From NCBI RefSeq assembly GCF_000003815.2, contig NC_049995.1, positions 6,512,895-6,554,344 on the forward strand: a DNA stretch of 41,450 nucleotides, given 5' to 3'. The notes below the pieces were generated by a model that saw only the letters and a list, made by a program, of their open reading frames with translations, did not search any database and had not been told where the DNA came from. Shown here one piece after another: positions 10,801-18,103 of this stretch. Numbering within the stretch: position 1 is the first letter of the stretch; each line of letters starts with the position of its first letter. The translations under genes were made by a program, and so were the position numbers. The stretch comes from Branchiostoma floridae (lineage: Eukaryota > Chordata > Leptocardii > Amphioxiformes > Branchiostomatidae).

Positions 10801-13800
10801 GCCGAGACGAATCGAACTGAACGAGAGGTTCTACCTACAGCGACTTTTGCCAGCCTTTTCATGGTCTACTGAAGTTAGCAGCGAGACACGTGTCGAGATT
10901 TCTGTCTCTATGANNNNNNNNNNNNNNNNNNNNNNNNNNNNNNNNNNNNNNNNNNNNNNNNNNNNNNNNNNNNNNNNNNNNNNNNNNNNNNNNNNNNNNN
11001 NNNNNNNNNNNNNAAACGAGTATTTTTACACTTTTTTGTTATCATTTTAGTCATATCATTGCGTTTTGCATGGTGATCCCATCATAGGGTCATGCGAAAA
11101 CTCAGATAGGGTCATGCGAAAACCTTTCGTGTTCTGTTCAGTATAAACTACTCATTTTCATGTATTTTGGTTCCATCTCAACGATTTGTATGCTTTTAAA
11201 GAAACGATGAACCCGTATTCAGAGGAAGGAGGTTCATACTTCATGAATGATTTAATGAGAAGACATACTCTAAAAATTTAGGTCTGTCATCCCAGGGGCT
11301 GAATTGATGTTAGACTTTACATAGATTTAAAATCGGTGAACAAGAGAATCAAATATTATTAACAATCAAAATACTACAGAAGGAAAGCTTGATTGAAACT
11401 GCTAGGCAAGAGACATGGTTAAAAAGAGACGCCCAAGCTAGTACAGAGTACGATTCCAATTGATTTTCCTCTGGGTTTTTTTTTCTCAGGCCGTGCCCCC
11501 GGCCATTGCTGGGATCCCGGTGTGCCTACCAATGGGAACAGGGATAACAACAGCACGAGCTTTGCGCCTGGACAGACCGTCAGGTACACCTGTATGGCCG
11601 GGTACCAGCTGTGGGGAGCTGCCAACATCACCTGCCAGTCTGACGGGACGTGGAGCGATGCTACACCAACTTGTGAAGGTTAGCATATAAACCATTGAAG
11701 TTATCTACACACACACGTGCGCGCGCGCTGACACGCACACAAACAAACACACACACGCGCCCTCGCGCGCACACACACATAAGTCATTTGAAAGAGACTA
11801 CGAAATTGGCTTAAGTTATCATAAGGATTGATTTTGACAGTACCATATGTTTGTGGAGTGTATGTTTCATGTACCGACAATGTACATAATTATACTTAAA
11901 GGTAAGACTAGACTTGAGACTATTAGTACTAGTTATCTCCATGTATCATTTTCAAATTTAAAGTGACCTGGGTTATAGAAATAGTCTCAACGTCAAATTC
12001 AAAAATATGTCTTGTAAAGTAAGTATGATATTTTCTACAGGTTGTCCCACTGGTTACACCGCATACGGAGGTTCATGCTTCAAGGCGAACAGCCAAGAGA
12101 CAACCTACAGCCATGCCAGGGAAATGTGTGCAGCGGACGGAGGGATTCTGGCCATGCCTAAAGACGCAGGCGTGGACAGCTTCCTAAGGGGACTGAAGAA
12201 CGTCTTGGATGCCATCTCACGTTTCTGGATCGGCCTGAGCGATCAGAACGACGAGGGTGAGTGGATGTGGGAAGACGGGACTACACACGACACCATCGGG
12301 GACTGGAGCAACTGGCAGCTGGGGGAACCTAACGATAACCAGGGAGGAGAAGACTGTGCGAACTACGGTGGTTCCGGATGGAATGACGCACCGTGCTCCT
12401 CTGCGTACAAGTTCATCTGCCAACTGAAAGAAGGTAGATTTCATAATATTATATTCACCATCAGCCAGGCATTGGCGTTGTTACTTTTTCTTCTGTGAAA
12501 TTAGTGACGTTTCATTGGCCTATAGTGGAATTTTCAGAAATGTGTTCAGTTCAATCTGTGTTTTTTTTTCATTTTATGATTAGTTTGCCAAGAAGGATAT
12601 GTTTTTGCTGTGGCGTTTGGTTGTGTGATGAGTTGGTCGGAAGATGGTTGTTGATAACTGTGGACAGCATAACTTGGGAAACTGTGTTTGATTCTTAAAG
12701 ATATTTGGTAACTTAAGTAAGTTTCTCTGCATGTATTAGCATGATCGTAAAGGGAACGTTATCATATTGATCCAAAACCGAATCTATGGCCTCGAAACTG
12801 TTCCCATTCACAGGGGTCAGCTGCTCTCTGGGATACTTCCGCTGTGGCCACGGCCGTGCATGTATCCTGTCATGGAAGCGCTGTGACGGGATCACGGACT
12901 GTACGGACGAGAGTGATGAGACGGGCTGTGGTAAGTCACTGTCAAGGGGTGACCCGGTGGTGTATTACGTTGCTTAGGGTTGTGCCATCTCCATTTCTGT
13001 GGCCCCTTGGGCCGTACATTTGACAATCAACTAAATCAGGGGGCTAGTCCGCTGGTAGTGATGTGTCTTTAACTTCCTCATTAGTGCTGAGTGCTAAGCA
13101 GTAAGCCACTGTCAGAGGGTCATGTATACGTGTAGCACTTGCATGTACTTGGAGTACTTGGTGTTCCTCGTAAATCAATAGTCCAAAAACACTATTCCAC
13201 ACTGTGAAGTTCATAAACACATCGACATTTTTAAAATCTAAATTCATGCTTTTGAGTTCAACCGCTGCTCTCAAGTCAAGTCAAGCGATCTCAATGAAAT
13301 ATTTTCTCAAACAAAACAAACGGAATATATGAATCAATTCGTATCCTCTCAATGCTGCATTACCTGTGGTTGTGAATATGGTATGCTGTGAAGTCATGTA
13401 ATACGTAGGCATAATCTATTTTTTCAATTTTTTTTTTCAGACTGCCAGCTAGTACCCGAGGAGTTTTATTTCGACATCAGACTGGCCATGCTGCCGAATC
13501 AGCTGGGCCAGACGACGTTTGAGGAGATCCAGAACTCCTCTGTGGTGGAGCTGCTCAACAGTTCGTACAGCAGCTCCGGAAACTACCACCCGGAGTTACG
13601 CAAATTCGCATCGGTGATCATTTTCCCGGAGTGTAACGTCACCATAGAGAACAAGACCGATTGCTATGCGTCTCCAAATGCAACCAACACCACTTCATGC
13701 ACGTAAGTGGAAAAAACGCCACGATATTGGAGCTAACGTCTAATTTTTTTGTATGCTTAAAAACAGCTTTCAATGTCATTTGATCATTCTCATATTACAA

Positions 13801-16800
13801 CGTACGCAGTCACATGAATCAAAAGACCTGCTTCCGCTAAGAAAAGAAAAGAAGCCAAACTTAGCCCCTGCAAAGTAACAAACATCATTTTGTAAAGATG
13901 GTACTCGAAATTTACTTCCGGACGTTTCGAGTGACATCCACCACTCTTCTTCAGCGTCACTAGAATGAATTGGCAGTAATAATTCAATACAATTACTATT
14001 ATCTTACCATGATTTACATATGAGTGACTTCTGCATAAAATCTTTACATGTTCAAGCGGTATTTCTAGTTAAATGTTTGTGCCTGTATTAAACTGTTTCT
14101 GTCAGAGCTTGATGCATTGACATTGTATTTGAATATTGTTTTCCTAGATGCCTAACCTTGTAAACGTAAAGATCTTCATAATATGTCTTTTAGTGGTACA
14201 CAACTGGTGCCATGCCGCTCGTGGTGTGAGGAGGTGCTGAACACTGCTGCTGACTGGATGAAGGACCTGCTGCCTCGGTGTGACTTGTTTCCGTCATCCA
14301 GACACAGTTGTTCGAACCCCAATGCGGCTAAGAAGGGAAACGAAGGTGAAAAGGGAACACCCCATTTTGTAATCTCCGCTTAAGATAGTTTATTATTATT
14401 ATCATGATGATGATGATAATGTTGATTCTTATATCACTGGATTTAACCCTGTCTATTATCCTGCATGTAATCTTTTCTGATCAGTCATAGTTTGGTGTCG
14501 GTTGTAACAGCATTTAGTTATTGTATCTCAGCCATATTGTAAGTTTGATTCCTGTACGGCAACCTATTTATTTAATCCCACTTACTTAGCGATGTTTAAG
14601 TTTTTTTTACATGTATACTGCCACCTGCTGATATGTGTTTGTCCACAGTTTGCTATCATGGTATCGGCATGAATTACCGTGGTACATGGAGTAAAACTAC
14701 ATCCGGGGCAAACTGTGTGGAGTGGTCCGCTGCGCAAGCCGGTTACTACAAGACAGAGTACCCCTGGGCTAACCTGGATAACAACTACTGCCGCAACCCG
14801 ACTGGGCTCGATCGGCCATTTTGTTTGACAGAAGACGGTAGCCAGGAGGAATGTGACGTCATTCCGTGCGGTAAGCTGTCTGATACGGAGCGACTGCTTT
14901 AAATACGAAACCATAACGTCAAAATCCTAATAGAAAGATATTTGTTATTTTGTGTTGCTTTGGTAACGCTATGTACAATTTCTCACATTTTGAGAGAAAA
15001 CAAGAACCTTCTGGTTACTTTGGCTAACCCAAATTTTTCGTCACACAAACTGCCAACTCATCAGATGCTAATTTTGCTATCTCTTGCTGTATCAGGTGCG
15101 GAAGGCTGCTGGGACAGAGGTCCTCCAAACTACGGCAAGAGAAGCCCAGCCAAGAGGTTCTATAACGTAGGAGAAAGAGTCACGTACACGTGCAACGAAG
15201 GCTACACACTGAAGTCCGGTTACACCAGGGAAGTGAGGTGCATTGGAGAGGGTGTCTGGCAGTATGACAAGCCTAGCTGTTCAGGTGATCATTATCATTA
15301 GAGTCTTACTTTCTGTAACGGTTGAATTAATTGTGCATACTATATCTAAGCCTTCAACCGTTTTTCTGTCTAACACCTGTAGTAAACCATCGACGAAGGC
15401 TGCAAGAGGAGCTACTGGAGATTTACAGTGCCAGTCTTGCACCTGAGAATGTCGTCATCAACTTCACTGGAGCTGTGGAACAGATAGTCGACTTGGCAAG
15501 TACTTCTATCTGTTACTCATCTATTGTGGCGTTCTGATATCGGTCTGAAATTACTTCTTGGAGCAAAATACATAACTAAATCCATGCTCAAACTTTCATT
15601 TCAGGATGAAAAGAAGGAGCAGCTGGTTGCATCTGTCGCCATCGACTTCGTAAGTTGACACAGTTATGATACATGTAGTTTCACTTTAAAGACCCAGATA
15701 ATACCATATGATGACCAGACCCTACTGTATATATTCAGATAGCGTTAACTACAGACTTCAGTATGCTAGTGGTAGTCGTGCAATTTACGTTGGTTGAGAT
15801 ATCCCTTAGGCAGTTTACCAAGGACAAGTTGCTCTTTAAGTTAATTTTTAACTCTAGGAACAACAGATAAGAAATTGAAGACGATGTGATGTTATTTCAG
15901 TCTTGAGCCGTTGACACTCTTTTTCATTGTAACTGTCATCTTGTACAATAAAATTTATTAGACATGGGAAGACAGCAGACTGAGTTGGGATCCAAAATAC
16001 TACGATGACATTACTACACTCACCATTCCGGGCGACAGAATCTGGACTCCAACAATGACACTGAAGAGGAAGTACGTTGTCACTTTTTAGATTCACCAAC
16101 TGTAAATTTACGAAATCTTGCATCCATTTTCTTCCATATCATGATTGTTGAATGTTAATTTCTTTTCCTGGGCAAAGCAATGACAAATGTTTTGCGTTAT
16201 TCTAGTACTGCACGAGCTGTGATGGCGTGCAAAAACACTAGCACACCACAAAGAAAAATGAACAAAATTTTTCATTACTATGCAGTGCTAATACAGACCA
16301 GAAAAGCCTACACAATGATGTCCCGATCCGAGTGAGCAGCAAAGGCCGGGTAGCCTGGAGTGTGGGAACCCTGACCACCACCGTGTGTGATGCAGACCCC
16401 TTCTACTTTCCCGCAGACACCATGGAATGTCACGTCTGCTTTTCTGCGATTGCAGCAGTGGAGCAAACCATTTGTAAGACTTTCTTACTTTCTTTAACTC
16501 AGGTTTATGTCAGTTCCTCAAAGCTGTACAGTGTATAGACACAATATTTTGTCTGGCCATGTTTTTAAGAGGACAAAAATGCACAAATAGAAGTATTTGT
16601 CTACAGGAAAAGAGGAAAATCGTTAAATATAAGAAGACTAGAGGCTGTAGAGCAACTACAAGTAGACACAACTGTGTCATCATCAACCACATTTAGATTT
16701 TTTGTTGTAAATCATATTCATTGTTCTAATACCAGCGAATATATGATAAGTGATAGAACCATTTGTTGAACGCAGACTGCCAAGCAGGAGCTGATAAGGG

Positions 16801-18103
16801 AAAGACCCTGTGCAACTACTATACTGATGAACGAACGGAGGGCGAATGGTACAGAAAGGATAAGATCTTCGCAGAAGACAACAGGGAAGCTTGCTTTGTT
16901 GTTCATCTAAAGAGGATACCTCTGTTCCACATCGCCACCACAGTTGGACCCTGCATCATCCTGGTTGTGTTGATGATTATCACATTCGTCATGCCCCTGG
17001 ACAGGGGAGACCGGATTTCGTTCGGAGTGACTATTCTGCTCTCCATGGTCGTGTCTCTTGTGTTTGTCACAGACGTTCTTCCTGTCAAGGGGGCTTTGCC
17101 ATTTTTCGGTGGGTAAAATTAGATATTGTTTTAAAACCATCAATTCAACACAGTTGTACTTATTTTGATATTTGACTCTTTCAGCATACTGATAACTGTG
17201 TACAATGTATAATTTTACAATTTTACAGCTACGCTGATCATCGTGTGCATGGGGCTGATGGGAGTTTTCCTCTTCTTCACCATGGCCATTATCGTTATTC
17301 ACGACAAGGAGGGCAGCCTGTCTCCGACGGCGAAGGTTATTTTTCTTCGACACATTGCAAAGTAATTATCATTCGTTTAGTCATTTTTTGTTTGTTTCTA
17401 TACTGCGTTGATACATATGATACTTGCCTGCAGCTTCTTTAACAATGTTTATCTAAGTTTATCACTTTCTACATTTAGCTTTCTTCTGCATTAAGTTCTT
17501 CTTTGTCTTTTTCGTTAGTTATGCTAAATAATACCTTATGTTCAGTACATATTCTATGTACGAATATTATGGGGACATTAAACTGCACATTCAATGATCA
17601 ATATTAATGAATGGCTATGTATGTATTGTATGTATGTGAACAGCTCAGAGAAATAATTAAGTTATTTCATTTGTTACTCGTTCTTGTTATTAAGGATTAT
17701 GCTGTTGGGAGACCTGACAGAAGAGGAGACTGATGACGAAGAGACCGTCCTTCCCAACGTCACTGCCATACAGCTGACCAACTACGCCTTTCAAGCCGAC
17801 GACAAGGCGGCGATCAAGGACGAAAAACCCGCCGACGATGACGACACGACCGGACAGCTGGTAAGTGTGGAAGATGCCGGGATGTTCCATCTGATCTCTG
17901 GTGTTAGGGGGGTTGAGAACGGAATCAAGAAGCTGACCGAGGCGATCAACAACGAGACAGAGGAGCTGACCAAGGCCCTGAAGAATGAGGAGGAGGTTTC
18001 TGACTACACCCTGTTGGCTAAGGTGCTGGACAGGCTTAGTCTTGTGCTGTACATTCTCAGCATCACGGTAGCTGCTCCCATGACCATGTATTTGGCCAAG
18101 TAA
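1107..18103 (+). CDS. Gene 1: modular chimeric Cys-loop ligand-gated ion channel (5' partial, multi-exon)
   Basis: This is a multi-exon gene whose 5' end is outside the window. In order it encodes nine copies of a 196-residue unrecognised domain, a tenth partial copy, sushi, C-type lectin, LDLa, frizzled CRD, kringle, sushi, and a full Cys-loop receptor subunit with four membrane segments. About 2,800 residues are visible. The case for one gene is that every module exon from 1107 to 15284 is bounded by phase-1 introns (the frizzled CRD has one internal phase-2 intron), the channel's first exon also starts in phase 1, and no signal-peptide exon or poly(A) signal interrupts the chain. The channel has no signal peptide of its own. 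Predicted location is the plasma membrane with about 2,500 residues outside. The weakest join is across the gap at 10914-11013; a split into an array gene and a channel gene remains possible. Confidence 0.72.
1892..2807. mobile_element. 916-bp non-autonomous DNA transposon with TA target duplication
   Basis: The ends are inverted repeats: CAGTCAAACCTGCCC at 1892 and its complement ending at 2807, continuing with a GACCACC-type motif on both sides. TA lies at 1890-1891 and 2808-2809. Subterminal copies of CAGGTGGTCGCTGAGAAG occur near both ends (about 1949-1966 and 2762-2780), and a third, CAGGTGGTCGTTGAGAA, near 2680. No transposase reading frame is visible. The empty site GGATATAATC is present in the paralogous intron near 5660. 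Confidence 0.9.
2945..3692 (+). CDS. Tandem unit 2 (exons A 2945-3256, B 3417-3692)
   Basis: Second copy of the cysteine-free unit, with exon sizes again 312 and 276 nt. A opens GALPMDV after a tandem acceptor ACAGCAG, so A may start at 2942 or 2945 (one extra alanine). B carries AAMSADV, EEIQMEQ and ANLARTAN, the same variant set as units 5 and 8. The intron before it holds a 916-bp transposable element. The B exon and both neighbouring introns closely match unit 5, showing shared block duplication. Confidence 0.85.
3857..4613 (+). CDS. Tandem unit 3 (exons A 3857-4168, B 4338-4613)
   Basis: Third copy. A has FQLFFSR and SLMSTTDFNS with VPNRIE in place of VPSRIE, and ends QPTVE. B has TAMSADV, ELQFEQ, a GLPLTNLARTAS stretch and LAELENLFITQ, making it one of the more divergent central B exons. 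Acceptor AG pairs at 3852-3853 and 3855-3856 form a NAGNAG site. The intron after B (4614-4877) belongs to a different class from those after units 1, 2, 4, 5, 6 and 8 and resembles the sequence just before unit 1. Confidence 0.85.
4878..5631 (+). CDS. Tandem unit 4 (exons A 4878-5189, B 5356-5631)
   Basis: Fourth copy and the paralogue of unit 1: exon starts are offset by exactly 3771 bases and the intervening intron is almost identical. A opens GALPTNV behind a single acceptor CTGCAG, without the NAGNAG found in most other units, and has LQQLPAT instead of LQRLPAT. B is AAIRTDV with LANLIAT. The intron after B contains the intact empty TA site that is occupied by a transposable element after unit 1. 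Confidence 0.85.
5798..6545 (+). CDS. Tandem unit 5 (exons A 5798-6109, B 6270-6545)
   Basis: Fifth copy and the paralogue of unit 2: exons are offset by 2853 bases, and 3771 minus 2853 equals the 916-bp insert plus its TA duplication. A carries TTDSVIL where other copies have TTDRVIL. B has ESNSDAA where the others have ESNLDAA, and otherwise matches unit 2. The acceptor of A is the tandem ACAGCAG form. Confidence 0.85.
6714..7498 (+). CDS. Tandem unit 6 (exons A 6714-7025, B 7223-7498)
   Basis: Sixth copy. A opens GALAVDL and has TTDFNS; B begins VFDYTSMRADV with LVNLIAT. The A-B intron (7026-7222) is 197 nt and, apart from its first 20 or so bases, is unlike the A-B introns of units 1-5, 8 and 9. 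It shares its 3' end with unit 7. The flanking exons are still nearly identical to the other copies. NAGNAG acceptor present before A. Confidence 0.85.
7665..8444 (+). CDS. Tandem unit 7 (exons A 7665-7976, B 8169-8444)
   Basis: Seventh copy. A opens GALPMDI with FQLFFSR (shared with unit 3) and ends QPTVE; B has TVMRADV and LVNLIAT. The A-B intron belongs to the second class shared with unit 6. The following intron (8445-8722) is private to this unit within the window. NAGNAG acceptor present before A. Confidence 0.85.
8723..9479 (+). CDS. Tandem unit 8 (exons A 8723-9034, B 9204-9479)
   Basis: Eighth copy. A opens GVLAVDV; B has AAMSADV and EEIQMEQ as in units 2 and 5, but ends EEVDITEGLTG, a small change at the C-terminal edge. 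The A-B intron resembles that of unit 3 in its first half and that of unit 2 in its second half, so the unit looks like a recombinant mosaic. Tandem acceptor ACAGCAG present. Confidence 0.85.
9646..10416 (+). CDS. Tandem unit 9 (exons A 9646-9957, B 10141-10416)
   Basis: Ninth copy and the last with both exons visible. Exon A is still almost identical to the others (GALAVNV, TTDFSS). Exon B is the most divergent of the nine: VWELNLDAPLSEE, EDFDLSL, LKSERW, TGFLLTQ and LIG at the end. Position at the 3' edge of the array fits reduced homogenisation at array ends. NAGNAG acceptor present before A; donor GTGCGT after B. Confidence 0.83.
10653..10913 (+). CDS. Tandem unit 10, divergent exon A, truncated by assembly gap
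   Basis: The exon follows TTTCAG and opens GVFPSQLSLSTTD. It is clearly the same module (YFEQHL, TTDFSSLVDVSAPVP, RIELNERFYLQRL), but most silent and many coding positions differ from units 1-9. One extra residue appears in QRLLPAFSW. The last readable codons are ISVSM before the run of N, so about 17 residues of exon A are missing. No B-like exon is visible between the gap and the sushi exon; it may be inside the gap or absent. Confidence 0.75.
10914..11013. other. Assembly gap of exactly 100 N
   Basis: Exactly 100 N, the usual placeholder for a gap of unknown size. It interrupts exon A of unit 10. Unit 10 exon B, or even more units, could be hidden here. Confidence 0.95.
11014..11489 (+). 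other. Intron between tandem array and first sushi exon
   Basis: AT-rich sequence with a short direct repeat, ATAGGGTCATGCGAAAAC, near 11083 and 11107. No exon, promoter-like element or poly(A) signal was seen that would split gene 1 here. It ends in a pyrimidine-rich tract and TTTCTCAG acceptor. Confidence 0.55.
11490..11678 (+). CDS. Sushi (CCP/SCR) domain 1 exon
   Basis: A 189-nt phase 1-1 exon encoding 63 residues. The reading frame has no ATG, so it is easily missed. The four sushi cysteines are present in order: GHCWDPG, RYTCMAGY, ITCQSDGTW and PTCE, with the typical Gly-Tyr after the second and Trp before the fourth. Sequons at NNST and NIT suggest glycosylation. Sushi modules are extracellular protein-binding domains of complement regulators and adhesion proteins. 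It has exactly the same length as the second sushi exon next to the channel. Confidence 0.92.
11706..11780. repeat. (CA)n/(CG)n microsatellite
   Basis: Imperfect alternating purine-pyrimidine tract of CA, CG and GCGC dinucleotides lying just 3' of the first sushi exon, within an otherwise featureless intron (11679-12040). Such tracts can adopt Z-DNA and are length-variable. Confidence 0.85.
12041..12433 (+). CDS. C-type lectin domain exon (EPN/WND type)
   Basis: A 393-nt phase 1-1 exon encoding 131 residues, a complete long-form C-type lectin domain. It opens with the accessory hairpin cysteines (GCPTGY, GGSCFK) followed by the four core cysteines (EMC, EDC, APC, FIC). The WIGLSD motif is present, and the calcium and sugar site is intact by sequence: GEPNDNQ supplies EPN and GWNDAP supplies WND. 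In this family EPN normally selects mannose, fucose or GlcNAc-type sugars. The exon ends QLKEG across the splice. It is placed outside the membrane between sushi and LDLa modules of an ion channel. Confidence 0.95.
12814..12930 (+). CDS. LDL receptor class A domain exon
   Basis: A 117-nt phase 1-1 exon encoding one LDLa repeat of 39 residues. All six cysteines are present (SCSLGYFRC, ACI, RCDG, DCTDESDE, GCG), as is the acidic C-terminal calcium-cage motif D-x3-D-C-x-D-E-S-D-E. LDLa repeats are calcium-stabilised ligand-binding modules; here the calcium residues look intact. The preceding intron (12434-12813) shows nothing else. Confidence 0.95.
13441..14345 (+). CDS. Frizzled-type cysteine-rich domain (exons 13441-13702 and 14194-14345)
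   Basis: Two exons joined by a phase-2 intron encode about 138 residues. The frizzled signature is seen in MLPNQLGQTTFEE, then LRKFASVIIFPEC, then VPCRSWCEEV and RCDLFP. Frizzled CRDs bind Wnt proteins and related lipidated ligands. This copy keeps what I align as Cys 1, 5, 6, 7, 9 and 10 but lacks Cys 2, 3, 4 and 8, i.e. both members of two disulfides. It has extra cysteines in the TDC and TSC segment and several sequons. The next exon is a kringle, the same FZ-kringle order as in ROR receptor tyrosine kinases. Wnt binding is unproven. Confidence 0.85.
13905..13965 (-). repeat. MITE fragment, GAAACGTC family (intronic)
   Basis: On the minus strand it reads GTGACGCTGAAGAAG, then GGTGGATG, then CGAAACGTCCG. 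It matches the core of the elements near 27938-28033 and 37689-37944. It sits in the phase-2 intron of the frizzled domain. Confidence 0.6.
14649..14870 (+). CDS. Kringle domain exon
   Basis: A 222-nt phase 1-1 exon encoding 74 residues. The six kringle cysteines are in order: VCYHGIG, ANCVEW, NYCRNPTG, PFCLTEDG, EECDV and IPC. The YRGTWSKTTSG segment matches the kringle N-terminal half, and DNNYCRNP is the hallmark central motif. The usual PWC is PFC here. Kringles mediate protein binding in coagulation proteases, ROR kinases and others. No protease domain follows, so an adhesive or ligand-binding role is likely. The exon directly follows the frizzled CRD. Confidence 0.95.
15096..15284 (+). 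CDS. Sushi (CCP/SCR) domain 2 exon
   Basis: A 189-nt phase 1-1 exon encoding 63 residues. The cysteines are GCWDRG, TYTCNEGY, VRCIGEG and PSCS, with GYTLKSG and VWQYDKPSC matching the sushi pattern. It is the last module before the channel's ligand-binding domain and joins it in phase 1, giving S-G/V-N-H at the junction. It has the same length as sushi 1 but is clearly diverged, so the two are not a recent duplicate. Confidence 0.92.
15383..16473 (+). CDS. Cys-loop receptor ligand-binding domain (exons 15383-15495, 15605-15649, 15962-16071, 16286-16473)
   Basis: Four exons encode most of the pentameric-channel extracellular domain. The alpha-1 helix region is followed by VDLDEKKEQL, FTWEDSRLSWDP, RIWTP and a canonical Cys loop with 13 residues between cysteines (C-DADPFYFPADTME-C). 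Exons 2 and 3 are 45 and 110 nt, the sizes known for exons 3 and 4 of nicotinic receptor genes. The first intron uses a GC donor (TTG/gcaagt). The nicotinic aromatic-box residues are not conserved: by my alignment the loop A Tyr is Lys, the loop B Trp is Ile and the loop D Trp is Ala. Classical acetylcholine binding is therefore unlikely. Confidence 0.93.
15496..15501 (+). promoter_or_regulatory. Non-canonical GC 5' splice site (gcaagt)
   Basis: The donor after codon TTG is gcaagt, matching the strong consensus of the minor GC-AG class. Using the nearby GT at 15500 would add four bases and run into an in-frame TGA in the next exon, so the GC donor is required to give the conserved VDLDEKKEQL sequence. 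Confidence 0.8.
16776..17108 (+). CDS. Cys-loop receptor: loop C region, M1 and M2 (pore) exon
   Basis: A 333-nt phase 1-1 exon. It begins YCQAGADKGKTLCNYY (loop C region, without the vicinal Cys pair of nicotinic alpha subunits), then EGEWYRKDKIF and VHLKRIPLFHIA leading into M1 (TTVGPCIILVVLMIITFVMP). M2 runs from GDRISFGVTILLSM to FVTDVLP. It keeps acidic -1' (D), 6' Thr, 9' Leu and acidic 20' (D), the pattern of cation-selective pores; the PAR motif of anion channels is absent. The pore is therefore predicted functional and cation-permeable even though the ligand site is highly diverged. Confidence 0.93.
17229..17361 (+). CDS. Cys-loop receptor M3 exon
   Basis: A 133-nt exon (phase 1 in, phase 2 out) encoding the third membrane helix, ATLIIVCMGLMGVFLFFTMA, followed by IIVIHDKEGSLSP, which matches the M3 to intracellular-loop transition of nicotinic-type subunits. 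It ends ...FLRHIAK across the next splice. Confidence 0.92.
17695..18103 (+). CDS. Cys-loop receptor intracellular loop and M4, terminal coding exon
   Basis: The last coding exon (409 nt including stop TAA). It encodes an intracellular loop of about 100 residues that is strikingly acidic (EEETDDEE, DEKPADDDD), then an amphipathic helix typical of the MA helix before M4 (VRGVENGIKKLTEAINN...EELTKALKN), then M4 (LDRLSLVLYILSITVAAPMT) and a very short C-terminus MYLAK. Length and order fit a complete subunit. The loop's charge could shape conductance or trafficking, but that is inference. Confidence 0.92.

Larger units (their letters stand above)
12434..15095 (+). other. Remaining introns of the gene 1 module region
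   Basis: The introns 12434-12813, 12931-13440, 13703-14193, 14346-14648 and 14871-15095 were read in all frames. Apart from the MITE fragment near 13905-13965 and short ATGATG runs near 14400, nothing is recognised. Confidence 0.5.
15650..17694 (+). other. Introns of the channel region
   Basis: Introns 15650-15961, 16072-16285, 16474-16775, 17109-17228 and 17362-17694 hold no recognisable genes or repeats. Confidence 0.5.

Noticed and set aside
11460-11690. ATG-initiated frame over sushi exon 1
   Set aside because: Wrong frame; the true sushi frame is phase 1 with no ATG and all four cysteines.
15243-15537. Channel exons as a separate gene starting near 15331
   Set aside because: No signal peptide or start context is visible; the first channel exon begins at a phase-1 acceptor matching the sushi donor.
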